NCBI RefSeq assembly: GCF_016863435.1
Contig: NZ_BOOW01000018.1
Location: 124,001 to 188,000 of the forward strand
Source of the DNA: Sinosporangium siamense
GTDB taxonomy: Bacteria > Actinomycetota > Actinomycetes > Streptosporangiales > Streptosporangiaceae
Length of the DNA stretch: 64,000 nt
Reading direction: 5' to 3'
The notes below the pieces were generated by a model, which saw nothing but the letters and a program-made list of their open reading frames with translations, did no database searches and was not told the DNA's origin. Every line of letters starts with the position of its first letter. The stretch's first letter is position 1. Both the position numbers and the translations under genes were made by a program. This document shows, piece by piece, positions 31,327 to 39,932 of this stretch.

Positions 31327-33436
31327 GGCCGTGGTGGCCGAGACGGCCCGAATCCCGGTCGGGAGGCCGCTGGGCCTGCAGGAGCCGGCCACCTCGGTGC
31401 GAGTGGTGGGGGTCGTGCGCACTGTGGTGGGATACGGCAACTATCTCGGCGTCTTTCCCGGCAGCCTGCCTCAGAGCAAGCCTTCCCGGGCGATGTGGCT
31501 CGCCGACCTCCCGGGCACGGCCTCGGTTCCCGCCGACGTCAGGGGCTACATCGTCCAAGCGCGCACCGACGATGAGAACCGGCGCGATGTCTGGAACCTC
31601 ACCTCGCTGGACGACGACTGGGACGCCCTGCCGACCCTGGCCGTTCTCAGCGCATTGGCGGTGGTCGAGGTCGCGCTGCTCGCGGGGCCCGCCTTCCTGA
31701 TCGGATGGCGGCGCCGCGCGAGGGAACTCGCCTTGATCGCGGCGCAGGGCGGCTCCGCGCGCCAGGTGAGGCTGGTCGTGCTCGTCGACGGGTTCGTCCT
31801 CGGCGCCGTCAGCGCTGTGACGGGGGCGGGTCTGGGAGTCGCCGCAGTGTGGGCCGCCGCGCGGCTGCTCCCGCCCATCCCGGCGATGGGGCCCTTTGAC
31901 GTGCCCTGGATCGACGTGGGCCTGCTCGCGGGCCTGGGAGCGCTCAGCGCGTCTGTGGCGGCCCTTCTGCCCGCTCTCCAGGCCGCGCGCACGGACACGG
32001 CGGCGGTGCTGGCGGGGCGTAGGTCCGCGCCGCGCGGCGGGCGCGGACGGCCGGTCGCCGGAGGAGTGCTCCTCGTCGCCGGCGGCGCGTTGATCCTGGC
32101 GAGCGCCCAGTCCTTCAGCGCGCCGGTGTTTCTTCTCGGCGGCCTGCTCGGGCAGCTCGGTGTCGCCGCCGTCGCGCCCGGCGTGCTGGGGCTGGTCGCG
32201 AAGTGCGCGCCCTGGGCGCCGCTGCCTCTGCGGCTGGCCGTCCGCGACGCGGTGCGCAACCGCGGGCGTACGGCACCCGCCGTCGCGGCGGTGATCGCGG
32301 CCGTGGCCGCCTCCACCGGGATCATGGTCGCCGCCACCAGTGAGCACAGCAGCCGGAGCAGCCAATATCTCCAGCTCCACCCGGTCGGCGCGGCGGTTGT
32401 GCGATGGAGCGGCCAGACACCCGCCGAGTGGCGCGCGGTCGCGGCGACACTCCGCCGGGAGTTGCCCGGTGTGCCGCTGGCCGAGACGTCGCTGCTCGGG
32501 GATCGCACGCGTTACGCCATGTTCGACGCCGCCGCGGAGGGGGCGGGTTGCGTCTGGCCGTGTGATCACCTGGTCGCGGCCGGCCTTCCTGTGGGAGACG
32601 GAAACCTGCTGCGCTACCTGCTCGGGAAGGACGATCCCGTGTCCCAGGCGTCGCTGGCCGCGGGGAAGGCCGTGGTCTTCGATGCCCGGCTGGTGGAGCG
32701 GGGACAGATCCGGATCACCGTGAGGGCCGTAGAAGCCGATGACGGAGACGACGTGGAGTCCGTGCGCACCGTCACCCTGCCCGCCGTCACCGCCACCCCC
32801 GAAAGTGGCACGAAGGTCCAGATGGTGCTCCCGCTTTCGGCGGCCGAGCGCCTCGGCACGGGTGTGCGGGCGAGCGCCTATCTCGTCGACCGTCGGCTGG
32901 ACGCAGATGAGCTGGAACGCGTCGAGAAGGCCCTGCTACAGCACAGTCCGCATCTCGACGTCTACATCGAGAGCGGTCCGCAGTCCAATGTGGATCTCTA
33001 TCTGCGAGCGGGTGCCGTGGTGGCCTCTCTGGTGGCTCTCGCCACCGCGCTGATCATCGGCGGGCTGGCCGGCGCCGACGCCCGTCCCGACATCGCGAGC
33101 CTGACCGCGATCGGCGCGTCGCGGCGCGTGCGCAGGTGGTTCACGGTGGGGCAGGCGGGACTCATCGTGGCACTGGGGGCGGTGCTCGGTGTGATCGCGG
33201 GGGTGATGGTGGGGTGTGTCGTCGCCGCGGCGGAGCTAGGGCTGTTGTCGGGCTTCGTGTGGGAGACCACGTTCACCGGGGACAGTACCGCGTACTGGAG
33301 AGATCGTCCCGACCTGGTGCTCGATGTGCCCTGGACCTTGCTCGCCGGCACGGTGCTCGTGCTGCCGCCGGCCGCCGCTGCCGTGTCCGCGCTGTTCACC
33401 AGGACGGACGAGCCCCTCACCCGCCGCCAGACCTGA
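30908..33436 (+). CDS. FtsX/MacB-type ABC exporter permease
   Basis: 842 residues. One N-terminal span followed by a large external domain, then two blocks of FtsX-type helices (about 240-390 and 690-840) with further spans between. This double-FtsX layout is typical of actinomycete exporters paired with a MacB-like ATPase and PadR or TetR regulators. Substrates are usually antibiotics, peptides or lipids; none can be assigned. Starts at ATG 30908, inside the extended frame of the ATPase. Confidence 0.9.
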   Translation: MSAVRLAVRLSLRGLRRTKGRSTLVAAMVAVPVALFTAFFTYMATLTLSPWENVPQRFGAADVRIEERNQLVDAHVGTRILEAALPAGTRLLPFHQLHVTAGTEKRNTSAMAVTVIDLRHPLAAGMVTLVKGRLPVAAGEAVVAETARIPVGRPLGLQEPATSVRVVGVVRTVVGYGNYLGVFPGSLPQSKPSRAMWLADLPGTASVPADVRGYIVQARTDDENRRDVWNLTSLDDDWDALPTLAVLSALAVVEVALLAGPAFLIGWRRRARELALIAAQGGSARQVRLVVLVDGFVLGAVSAVTGAGLGVAAVWAAARLLPPIPAMGPFDVPWIDVGLLAGLGALSASVAALLPALQAARTDTAAVLAGRRSAPRGGRGRPVAGGVLLVAGGALILASAQSFSAPVFLLGGLLGQLGVAAVAPGVLGLVAKCAPWAPLPLRLAVRDAVRNRGRTAPAVAAVIAAVAASTGIMVAATSEHSSRSSQYLQLHPVGAAVVRWSGQTPAEWRAVAATLRRELPGVPLAETSLLGDRTRYAMFDAAAEGAGCVWPCDHLVAAGLPVGDGNLLRYLLGKDDPVSQASLAAGKAVVFDARLVERGQIRITVRAVEADDGDDVESVRTVTLPAVTATPESGTKVQMVLPLSAAERLGTGVRASAYLVDRRLDADELERVEKALLQHSPHLDVYIESGPQSNVDLYLRAGAVVASLVALATALIIGGLAGADARPDIASLTAIGASRRVRRWFTVGQAGLIVALGAVLGVIAGVMVGCVVAAAELGLLSGFVWETTFTGDSTAYWRDRPDLVLDVPWTLLAGTVLVLPPAAAAVSALFTRTDEPLTRRQT

Positions 33437-33445
33437 CCGCGCGGG

Positions 33446-33479
33446 ACATCCCCGGCGGCTGCCCCGCCGCCGGGGATGT
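33446..33479. terminator. Bidirectional terminator
   Basis: ACATCCCCGGCGGC (33446-33459) and GCCGCCGGGGATGT (33466-33479) form a perfect 14-bp stem with a six-base loop between the convergent ABC permease and SseB-like genes. Confidence 0.85.
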
Positions 33480-33489
33480 GAGCGAAACC

Positions 33490-34464
33490 TCAAAAACCTT
33501 TGCCGGGGCAGACCACGTGCGCGCCGATCTCGACCATGCGCTGTTCGCTGCGGGAGTCGGCGACCCTGGCCATGAGGATGGGCGCCTCGCTCGCGGCGAG
33601 CTGGGGCAGGCGGGCGCGCACGCCCTTGTGGAGGTCGCGCACGACGTCCTCGGCGGCGGTCATGTGCACCTTGACGTGCAGCATGATCCCGGGCGCGCCC
33701 GACGTGGTGCGTGCCTGCGAGATCCATACATGGTGGATGAGCGGATAATCCGGCAGCAGAAGGCCCACAGCCTGCCGCAACGCGGGCAGTATCGGGTGAT
33801 CACACCGCTCGTAGCCGGGGTCGACCTGTTGCATCGGTCCAGACAAATGCGGCCTGGGAGCCGGAATCCACGGGATGCCGCCCTGCCCCGGCGAGGGCGG
33901 CGCGGCCGGCCTCGACGCCGGAGCCGGGGGGCGTACGCCGTGCGGCCGCGTGGCCGGGGGCCTGGGCGGCTGGCCCAGCGGATTGGACGTGAGGGGAGCG
34001 GGCGGGAGCGGGGTCGGGGCCGCCAAGGGGGTCTGGGTTCCCGAGCGGGGGACCGCGGCCATGGCGTCCGTGGCGTATGCAGTGGGGGGCGCGCCCGAGA
34101 GCACCGGGGTGGGGCCGCTTCTGGTGGATTTGAGGAATCGCTGGATGTCGACGAGCGGGACGGCGGCCGCAGCGGGGCCCGCCGCGTCGATGACGATCTC
34201 GTGCACCCCGGTCACCCGTTGGATGTCGAGCAGGGTGTCGACGTCGCACGCCGACAATGTGTAGGTGCCGCCGTGCTGGGCATATGTCTGCCGTCCGGTG
34301 TATCCGAGCAGCACTTTCTGACCCGTCTGGGTCGTGCCGAGCACGACCGAGCGGTCGGGGCGCACGGCGACCAGGATTCCCCACTCGGTGAGGGCCGCCA
34401 GGAGGCGCTGCGGGCTGCCGTGCTGGGCGAGCACGTCGGCGAGTGTGGGGTTCCCGATGCTCAT
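33490..34464 (-). CDS. SseB-like protein with Pro-rich linker
   Basis: 324 residues. The N-terminal about 115 residues (ILVAVRPDRSVVLG, VLLGYTGRQTYAQHG, VHEIVIDAAGP) resemble the SseB N-terminal domain, and the C-terminal about 105 (LPALRQAVGLLLPDYPLIHHVW) resemble SseB_C. Between them is a Pro-Ala-Thr-rich linker of about 100 residues. SseB domains are widespread in actinomycetes as soluble proteins of unknown role; the enteropathogen secretion role of the name-giving protein should not be assumed here. No signal peptide or membrane segment. Confidence 0.6.
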   Translation of the reverse strand: MSIGNPTLADVLAQHGSPQRLLAALTEWGILVAVRPDRSVVLGTTQTGQKVLLGYTGRQTYAQHGGTYTLSACDVDTLLDIQRVTGVHEIVIDAAGPAAAAVPLVDIQRFLKSTRSGPTPVLSGAPPTAYATDAMAAVPRSGTQTPLAAPTPLPPAPLTSNPLGQPPRPPATRPHGVRPPAPASRPAAPPSPGQGGIPWIPAPRPHLSGPMQQVDPGYERCDHPILPALRQAVGLLLPDYPLIHHVWISQARTTSGAPGIMLHVKVHMTAAEDVVRDLHKGVRARLPQLAASEAPILMARVADSRSEQRMVEIGAHVVCPGKGF

Positions 34465-34566
34465 AGGACGAACGATAGGTAGTGAACCACGGCTTAACAG
34501 GTTAATCGTGAATATTTATTGCGATCAATACCAAGATGGGGTCTCCATGGATGAGATCGGGCCCCG

Positions 34567-34597
34567 ATGGGTAGCACCCGACCGCTGATCTACCCAT
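34567..34597. promoter_or_regulatory. 8-bp inverted repeat in the SseB-serA gap
   Basis: ATGGGTAG (34567-34574) and CTACCCAT (34590-34597) are perfect inverted copies around 15 bases. They lie between the divergent SseB-like and serA genes, next to an A+T-rich stretch (34495-34535) likely to hold the SseB promoter. Confidence 0.4.
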
Positions 34598-34661
34598 TCA
34601 CCCCGCCCGCCTATCACGCCCACGCGATCGTTCCACGAGACGTCTCGCATGCTGGGCACTC

Positions 34662-34690
34662 GTGAATGCGTTCACAAGCGCCGATAGACT
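34662..34690 (+). promoter_or_regulatory. Possible serA promoter with GTGAA-TGCG-TTCAC operator
   Basis: The palindrome GTGAATGCGTTCAC (34662-34675) lies ten bases upstream of a -10-like TAGACT (34685-34690), so it would cover the -35 region. The serA start is 63 bases further on, with AGAAGGA near the GTG. No known regulator can be matched. Confidence 0.45.
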
Positions 34691-34752
34691 GTGTGAGTCT
34701 TCCGGGGGCCGGTCCGTCGCCCCTGCCAGCCCGCCTTTAGAAGGATCCACCT

Positions 34753-36342
34753 GTGAACAAGCCCGTTGTCCTGGTCGCAGAGGAGTTGTCCGAGGCCGGT
34801 TTGGCCGTGCTCGGAGCGGACTTCGAGGTCCGCCACACCGACGGAGCCGACCGGTCCCAGTTCCTTCCCGCCCTCGCCGAAGCCGACGCTCTCATTGTGA
34901 GAAGCGCCACTCAGGTCGACGCGGAGGCGCTGGCGCACGCGCCGAAGCTGCGCGTCGTGGCCCGGGCCGGCGTCGGCCTGGACAACGTCGACGTCGAGGC
35001 CGCCACCAAGGCGGGCGTCATGGTCGTCAACGCCCCGACCTCCAACATCACCAGCGCCGCCGAGCACACCGTGGCGCTGATCCTCGCCACCGCCCGCAAC
35101 GTCGCCCAGGGCCACAGCGCCCTGAAGGGCGGCGAGTGGAAGCGCTCCAAGTACACCGGCACCGAGCTCGACGAGAAGATCGTCGGCATCCTCGGCCTCG
35201 GCCGCATCGGCCAGCTCGTGGCCCAGCGCCTCCAGCCGTTCGGCGTCGAGCTGATCGCCTACGACCCCTACCTGCCCCCGGCCCGCGCCGCGCAGATGGG
35301 CGTGCGCCTGGTGTCGCTGGAGGAGGTGCTCCAGCAGGCCGACTTCCTCACGGTGCACCTGCCGAAGTCCAAGGAGACCCTCGGCCTCATCGGCGACCGC
35401 GAGCTCCACACGGTCAAGCCGAGCGTCCGCATCGTCAACGTCGCCCGCGGCGGCATCGTCGACGAGAACGCGCTCTACTCCGCGCTCAAGGAGGGCCGCG
35501 TCGCCGGCGCCGGCCTCGACGTGTTCGCCAAGGAGCCCTGCGTCGACAGCCCGCTGTTCGAGCTGGACAACGTCGTCGTGACGCCCCACCTCGGCGCCTC
35601 CACCCACGAGGCCCAGGAGAAGGCCGGCACCCAGGTGGCCCGCAGCGTCAAGCTGGCCCTCGCCGGCGAGTTCGTGCCCGACGCGGTCAACGTCCAGGGC
35701 GGCGCCGTCGCCGAGGACGTCAAGCCCGGCCTCCCGCTCGCCGAGAAGCTCGGCCGCGTCTTCACCGCCCTCGCGGGCGAGGTCGCCACCAAGCTCGACG
35801 TCGAGGTGCGCGGCGAGATCGCGGAGAAGGACGTCCGCGTCATCGAGCTCGCCGCCCTCAAGGGCGTCTTCACCGACGTCGTCGAGGACTCGGTGACCTA
35901 CGTCAACGCGCCGCTGCTCGCCAAGACGCGCGGCGTCGAGGTCGACCTCGTCACGAGCTCCGACAGCCCCGACTGGCGCAACGTCGTGACCGTCCGCGGC
36001 GTGCTCGCCGACGGCCGCACCGTCTCGGTCTCCGGCACCCTGTCGGGACCCCGGCAGATCCAGAAGATCGTCGAGGTCAACGGCTACGCCATGGAGATCG
36101 AGCCCACCGATCACCTCGCCTTCCTCACCTACGTCGACCGCCCCGGCATCGTCGGCGTCGTCGGCCGCCTCCTCGGCGACCACGGCATCAACATCGCCTC
36201 CATGCAGGTCTCCCGTGACCAGAAGGGCGGCAAGGCGCTCATCGCGCTCACCGTCGACTCCGGTCTCGCCCCCGAGGTCGTCACCCAGATCGTCAACGAG
36301 ATCGGCGCCGAAAGCGGCCGCACGGTCGACCTGACCGACTGA
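34753..36342 (+). CDS. serA: D-3-phosphoglycerate dehydrogenase
   Basis: 529 residues, the long (type I) form. The catalytic core has the NAD motif VGILGLGRIGQLVA, substrate arginine in NVARGGIVDE, and the catalytic His in VTPHLGASTHEAQ. After residue 310 come the allosteric substrate-binding domain and the C-terminal ACT domain (FLTYVDRPGIVGVVGRLLGD), which in actinobacterial enzymes mediates feedback inhibition by serine. First committed step of serine synthesis. GTG start with AGAAGGA upstream. It lies between ilvC and leuB in the conserved amino-acid cluster. Confidence 0.98.
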   Translation: MNKPVVLVAEELSEAGLAVLGADFEVRHTDGADRSQFLPALAEADALIVRSATQVDAEALAHAPKLRVVARAGVGLDNVDVEAATKAGVMVVNAPTSNITSAAEHTVALILATARNVAQGHSALKGGEWKRSKYTGTELDEKIVGILGLGRIGQLVAQRLQPFGVELIAYDPYLPPARAAQMGVRLVSLEEVLQQADFLTVHLPKSKETLGLIGDRELHTVKPSVRIVNVARGGIVDENALYSALKEGRVAGAGLDVFAKEPCVDSPLFELDNVVVTPHLGASTHEAQEKAGTQVARSVKLALAGEFVPDAVNVQGGAVAEDVKPGLPLAEKLGRVFTALAGEVATKLDVEVRGEIAEKDVRVIELAALKGVFTDVVEDSVTYVNAPLLAKTRGVEVDLVTSSDSPDWRNVVTVRGVLADGRTVSVSGTLSGPRQIQKIVEVNGYAMEIEPTDHLAFLTYVDRPGIVGVVGRLLGDHGINIASMQVSRDQKGGKALIALTVDSGLAPEVVTQIVNEIGAESGRTVDLTD

Positions 36343-36357
36343 TCCACCGACACCATG

Positions 36358-36393
36358 CGGCTGCCGCTCCCCATATGCGAGGGGCGGCAGCCG
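36358..36393 (+). terminator. serA terminator
   Basis: CGGCTGCCGCTCC (36358-36370) pairs with GGGGCGGCAGCCG (36381-36393), one G-T pair, followed by a T-rich stretch. It begins 16 bases after the serA stop. Confidence 0.8.
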
Positions 36394-36403
36394 TTTGTCG
36401 TTC

Positions 36404-36456
36404 CGGTACGGCACAGCACCGCCGAGCGCAGGCCGCCCGCGGGCTGTGCCGTACCG
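36404..36456. repeat. GTACGGCAC palindrome element
   Basis: CGGTACGGCACAGC (36404-36417) and GCTGTGCCGTACCG (36443-36456) are perfect inverted arms around 25 bases. The same arm sequence forms the loopless palindrome after gltX at 61590-61625 and recurs in variant form at 53349-53473. Confidence 0.7.
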
Positions 36457-36514
36457 AGGCATGATCGGGAAATCTCGACATGTGAGATGCTAGGACATCC
36501 AATGAGATGCCGTG

Positions 36515-36534
36515 CTACCGTGAGTGCACGGTAG
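36515..36534. promoter_or_regulatory. Operator-like inverted repeat CTACCGTG-N4-CACGGTAG
   Basis: CTACCGTG (36515-36522) and CACGGTAG (36527-36534) with a four-base centre. Upstream, GAGATG occurs twice at a 23-base interval around a TAGGAC -10-like sequence. These lie about 300 bases ahead of the 37-residue ORF and may control it. The rest of 36457-36810 shows no recognisable gene. Confidence 0.4.
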
Positions 36535-36810
36535 ATACCACCGGTGTGGTGATCGGGCGGAGACCATCGCCCGGCATCTCAGGGCATTGCGGCCCGGTCG
36601 ACCCCGGGCTCGAGATTCACGCGGCGCCCACCATCGTGTCCGCGGGAGTGCCTCACGCCGTGTCGCCGCCGTGCGGGAGTCGCACGGTGTTCCGTGACCG
36701 CTCTTCGCGACCGTCGCCCGCCGACGCGTCGACCCCCCAACCGCACACCCGCGGTGTCCGCCGCCGCGTGATCGCGCACACGCAATTCTCACACTGCATT
36801 GGATCTGGTC

Positions 36811-36924
36811 ATGTACGAGATGTACTCCTGGACGTCCACCGAGGACCACCGTGACGAGGCCGCCGACGCCGTCCAGACCGCGCTTGACCGCCGTGACAAC
36901 GGCGGTGTGCCCAGCGGTCGCTGA
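36811..36924 (+). CDS. Candidate 37-residue small protein
   Basis: ATG at 36811, TGA at 36922. The product begins MYEMYSW and ends ALDRRDNGGVPSGR, with an acidic helical middle (TEDHRDEAADAVQ). The third codon position is G or C in nearly every codon, matching real genes here. There is no strong ribosome-binding site, no signal peptide and no cysteine. It is followed by a hairpin terminator shared with the convergent ROK kinase gene. Function unknown. It could be a small regulatory protein or a peptide precursor, but no modifying enzyme is adjacent. Confidence 0.55.
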   Translation: MYEMYSWTSTEDHRDEAADAVQTALDRRDNGGVPSGR

Positions 36925-36974
36925 CCCCTGGGTTCGCCTCGGCCCACCTGTGGTTCGCCGGGGCGAACGTAAAG

Positions 36975-37007
36975 TTCCGCCCATCCCGCCGCGCAGGATG
37001 GGCGGAA
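36975..37007. terminator. Bidirectional terminator
   Basis: TTCCGCCCATCC (36975-36986) and GGATGGGCGGAA (36996-37007) form a perfect 12-bp stem with a nine-base loop, between the small ORF and the convergent ROK kinase gene. Confidence 0.8.
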
Positions 37008-37011
37008 TGGC

Positions 37012-37908
37012 TCAGCGTCGTTCGCTGACGTTGGCCGCCAGGGCAAGAGCCCCGAAAAGCGGAGCGTCGTCGACGAAACGTGCGGCGATGATCTCGGGTG
37101 GGAACGGCACGGCCGCCGTGACCGCCGCCGTCAGCGTCGGGACGATGCGACGGGCGGCGCCCATCATGCCGCCGCCGACCACGACCCGCTCCGGGTCGAT
37201 CATGACGCAGAGGTTGGCCACGGCCATCGCGAGCCCGTCGATCGCCTCGTTGAGCAGACCTTCGACCCGCTCGTCGCCCCCGCGGGCGAACAGTTCCGAG
37301 GCGGTGATCGGTCTGCCGAGCAGTGCCGTACCGCGATCGCCGAGGGCGCGGCCGGAGATGAACTCCTCCAGAGGGGCGTGCCCGGCGGCGAAGCCCGGCT
37401 CGCCGGGACTTCTCAGCAGGTAGCCGATCTCTCCGTTGGCGCCGTGCGCGCCGGAGACGACCCTGCCCCCGACGACCATGGCGGCGGCCAGGCCGGTGCC
37501 GAGGTTGAGGTAGAGGCCGGTGTCCACACCGCGGAGGGCGCCCCAGCGGAGTTCGGCCGAGGCGGCCGCCTTGACGTCGTTGTCGATGGCGACCGGTGTG
37601 CGCCCGAATTCATGGTGGAGCAGGCGAGGCAGCTCCAGACCCTCCCAGCCGGGGACGGCGGGGGCGAGTCTCACCCGATCACCACGCACAACTCCGAATG
37701 TGGACACGCCGACCGCACGTAACCGCCCGACACCCTTCAGCAGTTCGCCGGCGGCGGCGAAGCACCGCTGCACGACCTGACGCGCGCCTTGGGAGGCCAG
37801 TGTGGGCAGTCGCACCGAACCGACGGGCTGGTCGATGCTGTCACTCCGCGCCACTGCGAGGGCGACCTTGCTGCCCCCGAAGTCGATGCCGAGTACGTGA
37901 TCTTTCAT
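37012..37908 (-). CDS. ROK-family sugar kinase (non-zinc type)
   Basis: 298 residues. Phosphate-binding motif LGIDFGGSKVALAVA, the catalytic Asp in VAIDNDVKAAA, LNLGTGLAAAMVVGG and VVVGGGMMG give the ROK fold. The usual zinc motif with three cysteines is absent; the position reads GHAPLEEFISG. ROK enzymes phosphorylate glucose, N-acetylglucosamine, N-acetylmannosamine and similar sugars; no substrate can be chosen. The start overlaps the end of an upstream reading frame by four bases (ATGA), suggesting it was the second gene of an operon whose first gene has decayed. Confidence 0.88.
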   Translation of the reverse strand: MKDHVLGIDFGGSKVALAVARSDSIDQPVGSVRLPTLASQGARQVVQRCFAAAGELLKGVGRLRAVGVSTFGVVRGDRVRLAPAVPGWEGLELPRLLHHEFGRTPVAIDNDVKAAASAELRWGALRGVDTGLYLNLGTGLAAAMVVGGRVVSGAHGANGEIGYLLRSPGEPGFAAGHAPLEEFISGRALGDRGTALLGRPITASELFARGGDERVEGLLNEAIDGLAMAVANLCVMIDPERVVVGGGMMGAARRIVPTLTAAVTAAVPFPPEIIAARFVDDAPLFGALALAANVSERR

Positions 37909-38255
37909 CTGGTGGTGCCCTTACATGCGAGTGAGCTGGCGGCGACGGCAGCGCAAGCGCACAGCGCGGCTGTCGCCCTGTCGCGGACTGAGCGGTCCGC
38001 TTTGAGCAGCATCATGCCGATGTTGATCGATTTGGTGATCAGGGTGCCGAGCGGCACCGCGGAGACGCGGGCCGGCCCACCGTGCAGCGACGTCCATCCG
38101 GCCAGGGTGGCGACGCCATAAGCAGGATGCCGCTGTCGCCTGAATTCTGGTTGACGGCCGCTAACCGCTCGGCTGCAAGCACCGCGCCTGTGGGGAGCGC
38201 GCCCCGGGGGCGGGTGGCGCCGGCGCCGATGCGGTGGGCCGCCGGTCACGACCAC
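37905..38255 (-). pseudogene. Probable decayed gene upstream of the ROK kinase
   Basis: On the minus strand the frame ending at 37905 has strongly G/C third positions for about 60 codons (containing SAVPLGTLITKSINIGMMLL) and stops in ATGA overlap with the ROK kinase start. Upstream of about 38110 the coding-like signal moves to another frame (GAVLAAERLAAVNQNSGDSG), as expected after a frameshift. I do not recognise the family. It may be a broken sugar-metabolism gene; it may also be chance. Confidence 0.35.
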
Positions 38256-38632
38256 GGTCTTGTGCGCGTGGCGTTGAACGTTCCAGAGCGGCGGCGCCCG
38301 ATCCGAGTCTGGGGCGCCGTCGGTGGTCGGTGGAGTGGTTGAGGGCGGGGGTGAGGTCGGGGTCCGGGAGTGATGACGGCCTGCTCTGTCTGCTGCCGCA
38401 CTGTGTCAGGGCTCCAATCGGAAGTGTCGACCGCGCGACCGCTCCCGGCCTTCGCCGCCCGCGGCAACGATGTGCCCGTGGTGCCGAGTGGCGGATCAGT
38501 GGGGGGCCGCTGATCGTGGTGATCCTACTCTTGAGTCCGCCACCCCCGGGTTTGAGGGCGTCGTGTACCGCTTCCGTGCTCGGAGTGCGGAGATGGACGA
38601 TCTACGCCGTCACCAAATTTAAATGTCCGGTC
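38256..38632. other. Intergenic region, nothing recognised
   Basis: About 380 bases upstream of the ROK regulator promoter. Frames are short and unlike known proteins. It may contain more of the decayed gene on the minus strand. Confidence 0.4.
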
Positions 38633-38686
38633 TTGACACCTTCGTCCGTCTCGTTACATTAGTTCGTCAGGAGAGCGAACTAATGT
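38633..38686 (+). promoter_or_regulatory. Promoter and operator of the first ROK regulon
   Basis: TTGACA (38633-38638) and TACATT (38655-38660) with a 16-base spacer. The perfect inverted repeat ACATTAGTTCG (38656-38666) / CGAACTAATGT (38676-38686) starts inside the -10 and covers the expected transcript start. This is a good autoregulatory operator for the ROK repressor gene that begins at 38709. Confidence 0.8.
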
Positions 38687-38708
38687 CACGATCGGGATAA
38701 GGACCGCG

Positions 38709-39932
38709 ATGACCAGCAGCTATCCGCTGCAATCCACCCGCCAGCTCAGCAGCCAGGCAGTCGTCGAGGTGCTGCTGCGCGAAGCCCCGCTTTCGCGCGT
38801 GCAGATCGCGAAGATCACCGGACTGTCGAAGCAGACAGTCAACGAGATCGTGCGCCAGCTCGAAGCCGAAGGCTGGGTGAGCGAGCACGGCACGTCGCAG
38901 GGCGATGTCGGCAGGCGCGCGGTGACCTACTCGATGCAGCCCGGCGCCGGGTTCGTCATCGGGGTGGACGTCGGCGCCACCAAGCTCCGGGTCGCCCTCA
39001 GCGACCTCGCCGGCTCCGTGGTCTCCCAGGCCGAGGACGCGACCGAGCTGCGCGGAGGCCCCCACGTGTTCGATCAGATCCACGCGATGTGCGTGGGGCT
39101 GGCCGAGGACGCGGGGGTCCCCTGGGCGCGGATCCTCACCTCGGCCTTCGGCAGCCCGGGGGTCTTCAACAGCGAGACCGGCCACCTCGACCTGGCGCCC
39201 AACGTGCCCGGCCTTGAGGGCCTGGACGTCGCCGGCGCGCTGCGCGACAGGCTCGGGCACGAGATCGTGCTCGACAACGACGTCAACATGGCGGTCGTGG
39301 GCGAGCGCTGGCGCGGCGCGGCACGGGAGTGCTCGAACTTCGCGTTCGTCGCACTCGGCACCGGCATAGGGATGGGCATCTACATGGACGGCGCCGTCCG
39401 CCGCGGAGCCCACGGGGCCGCGGGCGAGATCGGCTACGCGCCGTTCGTGAACGACCCCTTCCAGCCGTCGCTGCACCGGCACGGCCCGCTGGAGGAGAAG
39501 CTCTCCAGCCAGGGCTTCAGCGCCGCCTATGAGGCCCTCACCGGCGAGCACGCGCCCCCGGAGACCGTCTTCGAACGCCAGGCGGCGGGCGAACCCGCCG
39601 CAGCCCAGGTGGTCGAGGCGTACGTCCGGCAGATCGCCCTCGTGCTGAGCACGGTCACCGCCTTCCTCGACCCGGAGCTGATCGTCGTGGGCGGAGGGAT
39701 CGGGTCGCGGCCCGAACTGGTCGGCGAACTGCTGCCCCACTACCGGCGGCTCGCCGCCAACACCGCCGAGATCAGGACGAGCGCGCTCGGCGCGCGGGCG
39801 TCGCTGGTCGGCGCGATCGCGGTCGCGCTCAACCACGCCCACACCCGCCTTTTCGCGGCCGACGTGCCGCAGAAACTGCCCCTGCCGACCCCCGGCGCCG
39901 GGGCCGAACCACCCGCCAGGAGCGTTCGATGA
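38709..39932 (+). CDS. ROK-family transcriptional regulator (first)
   Basis: 407 residues. An N-terminal winged helix (VQIAKITGLSKQTVNEIVRQL, residues about 35-60) and a C-terminal ROK sugar-binding domain (VIGVDVGATKLRVALSD, VLDNDVNMAVVGE, GTGIGMGIYMDG). NagC/XylR-type repressors release DNA on binding a sugar or sugar phosphate. AAGGA precedes the ATG. Its stop overlaps the following ABC ATPase start (ATGA), so regulator and importer are one operon, controlled from the palindrome upstream. Confidence 0.93.
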   Translation: MTSSYPLQSTRQLSSQAVVEVLLREAPLSRVQIAKITGLSKQTVNEIVRQLEAEGWVSEHGTSQGDVGRRAVTYSMQPGAGFVIGVDVGATKLRVALSDLAGSVVSQAEDATELRGGPHVFDQIHAMCVGLAEDAGVPWARILTSAFGSPGVFNSETGHLDLAPNVPGLEGLDVAGALRDRLGHEIVLDNDVNMAVVGERWRGAARECSNFAFVALGTGIGMGIYMDGAVRRGAHGAAGEIGYAPFVNDPFQPSLHRHGPLEEKLSSQGFSAAYEALTGEHAPPETVFERQAAGEPAAAQVVEAYVRQIALVLSTVTAFLDPELIVVGGGIGSRPELVGELLPHYRRLAANTAEIRTSALGARASLVGAIAVALNHAHTRLFAADVPQKLPLPTPGAGAEPPARSVR

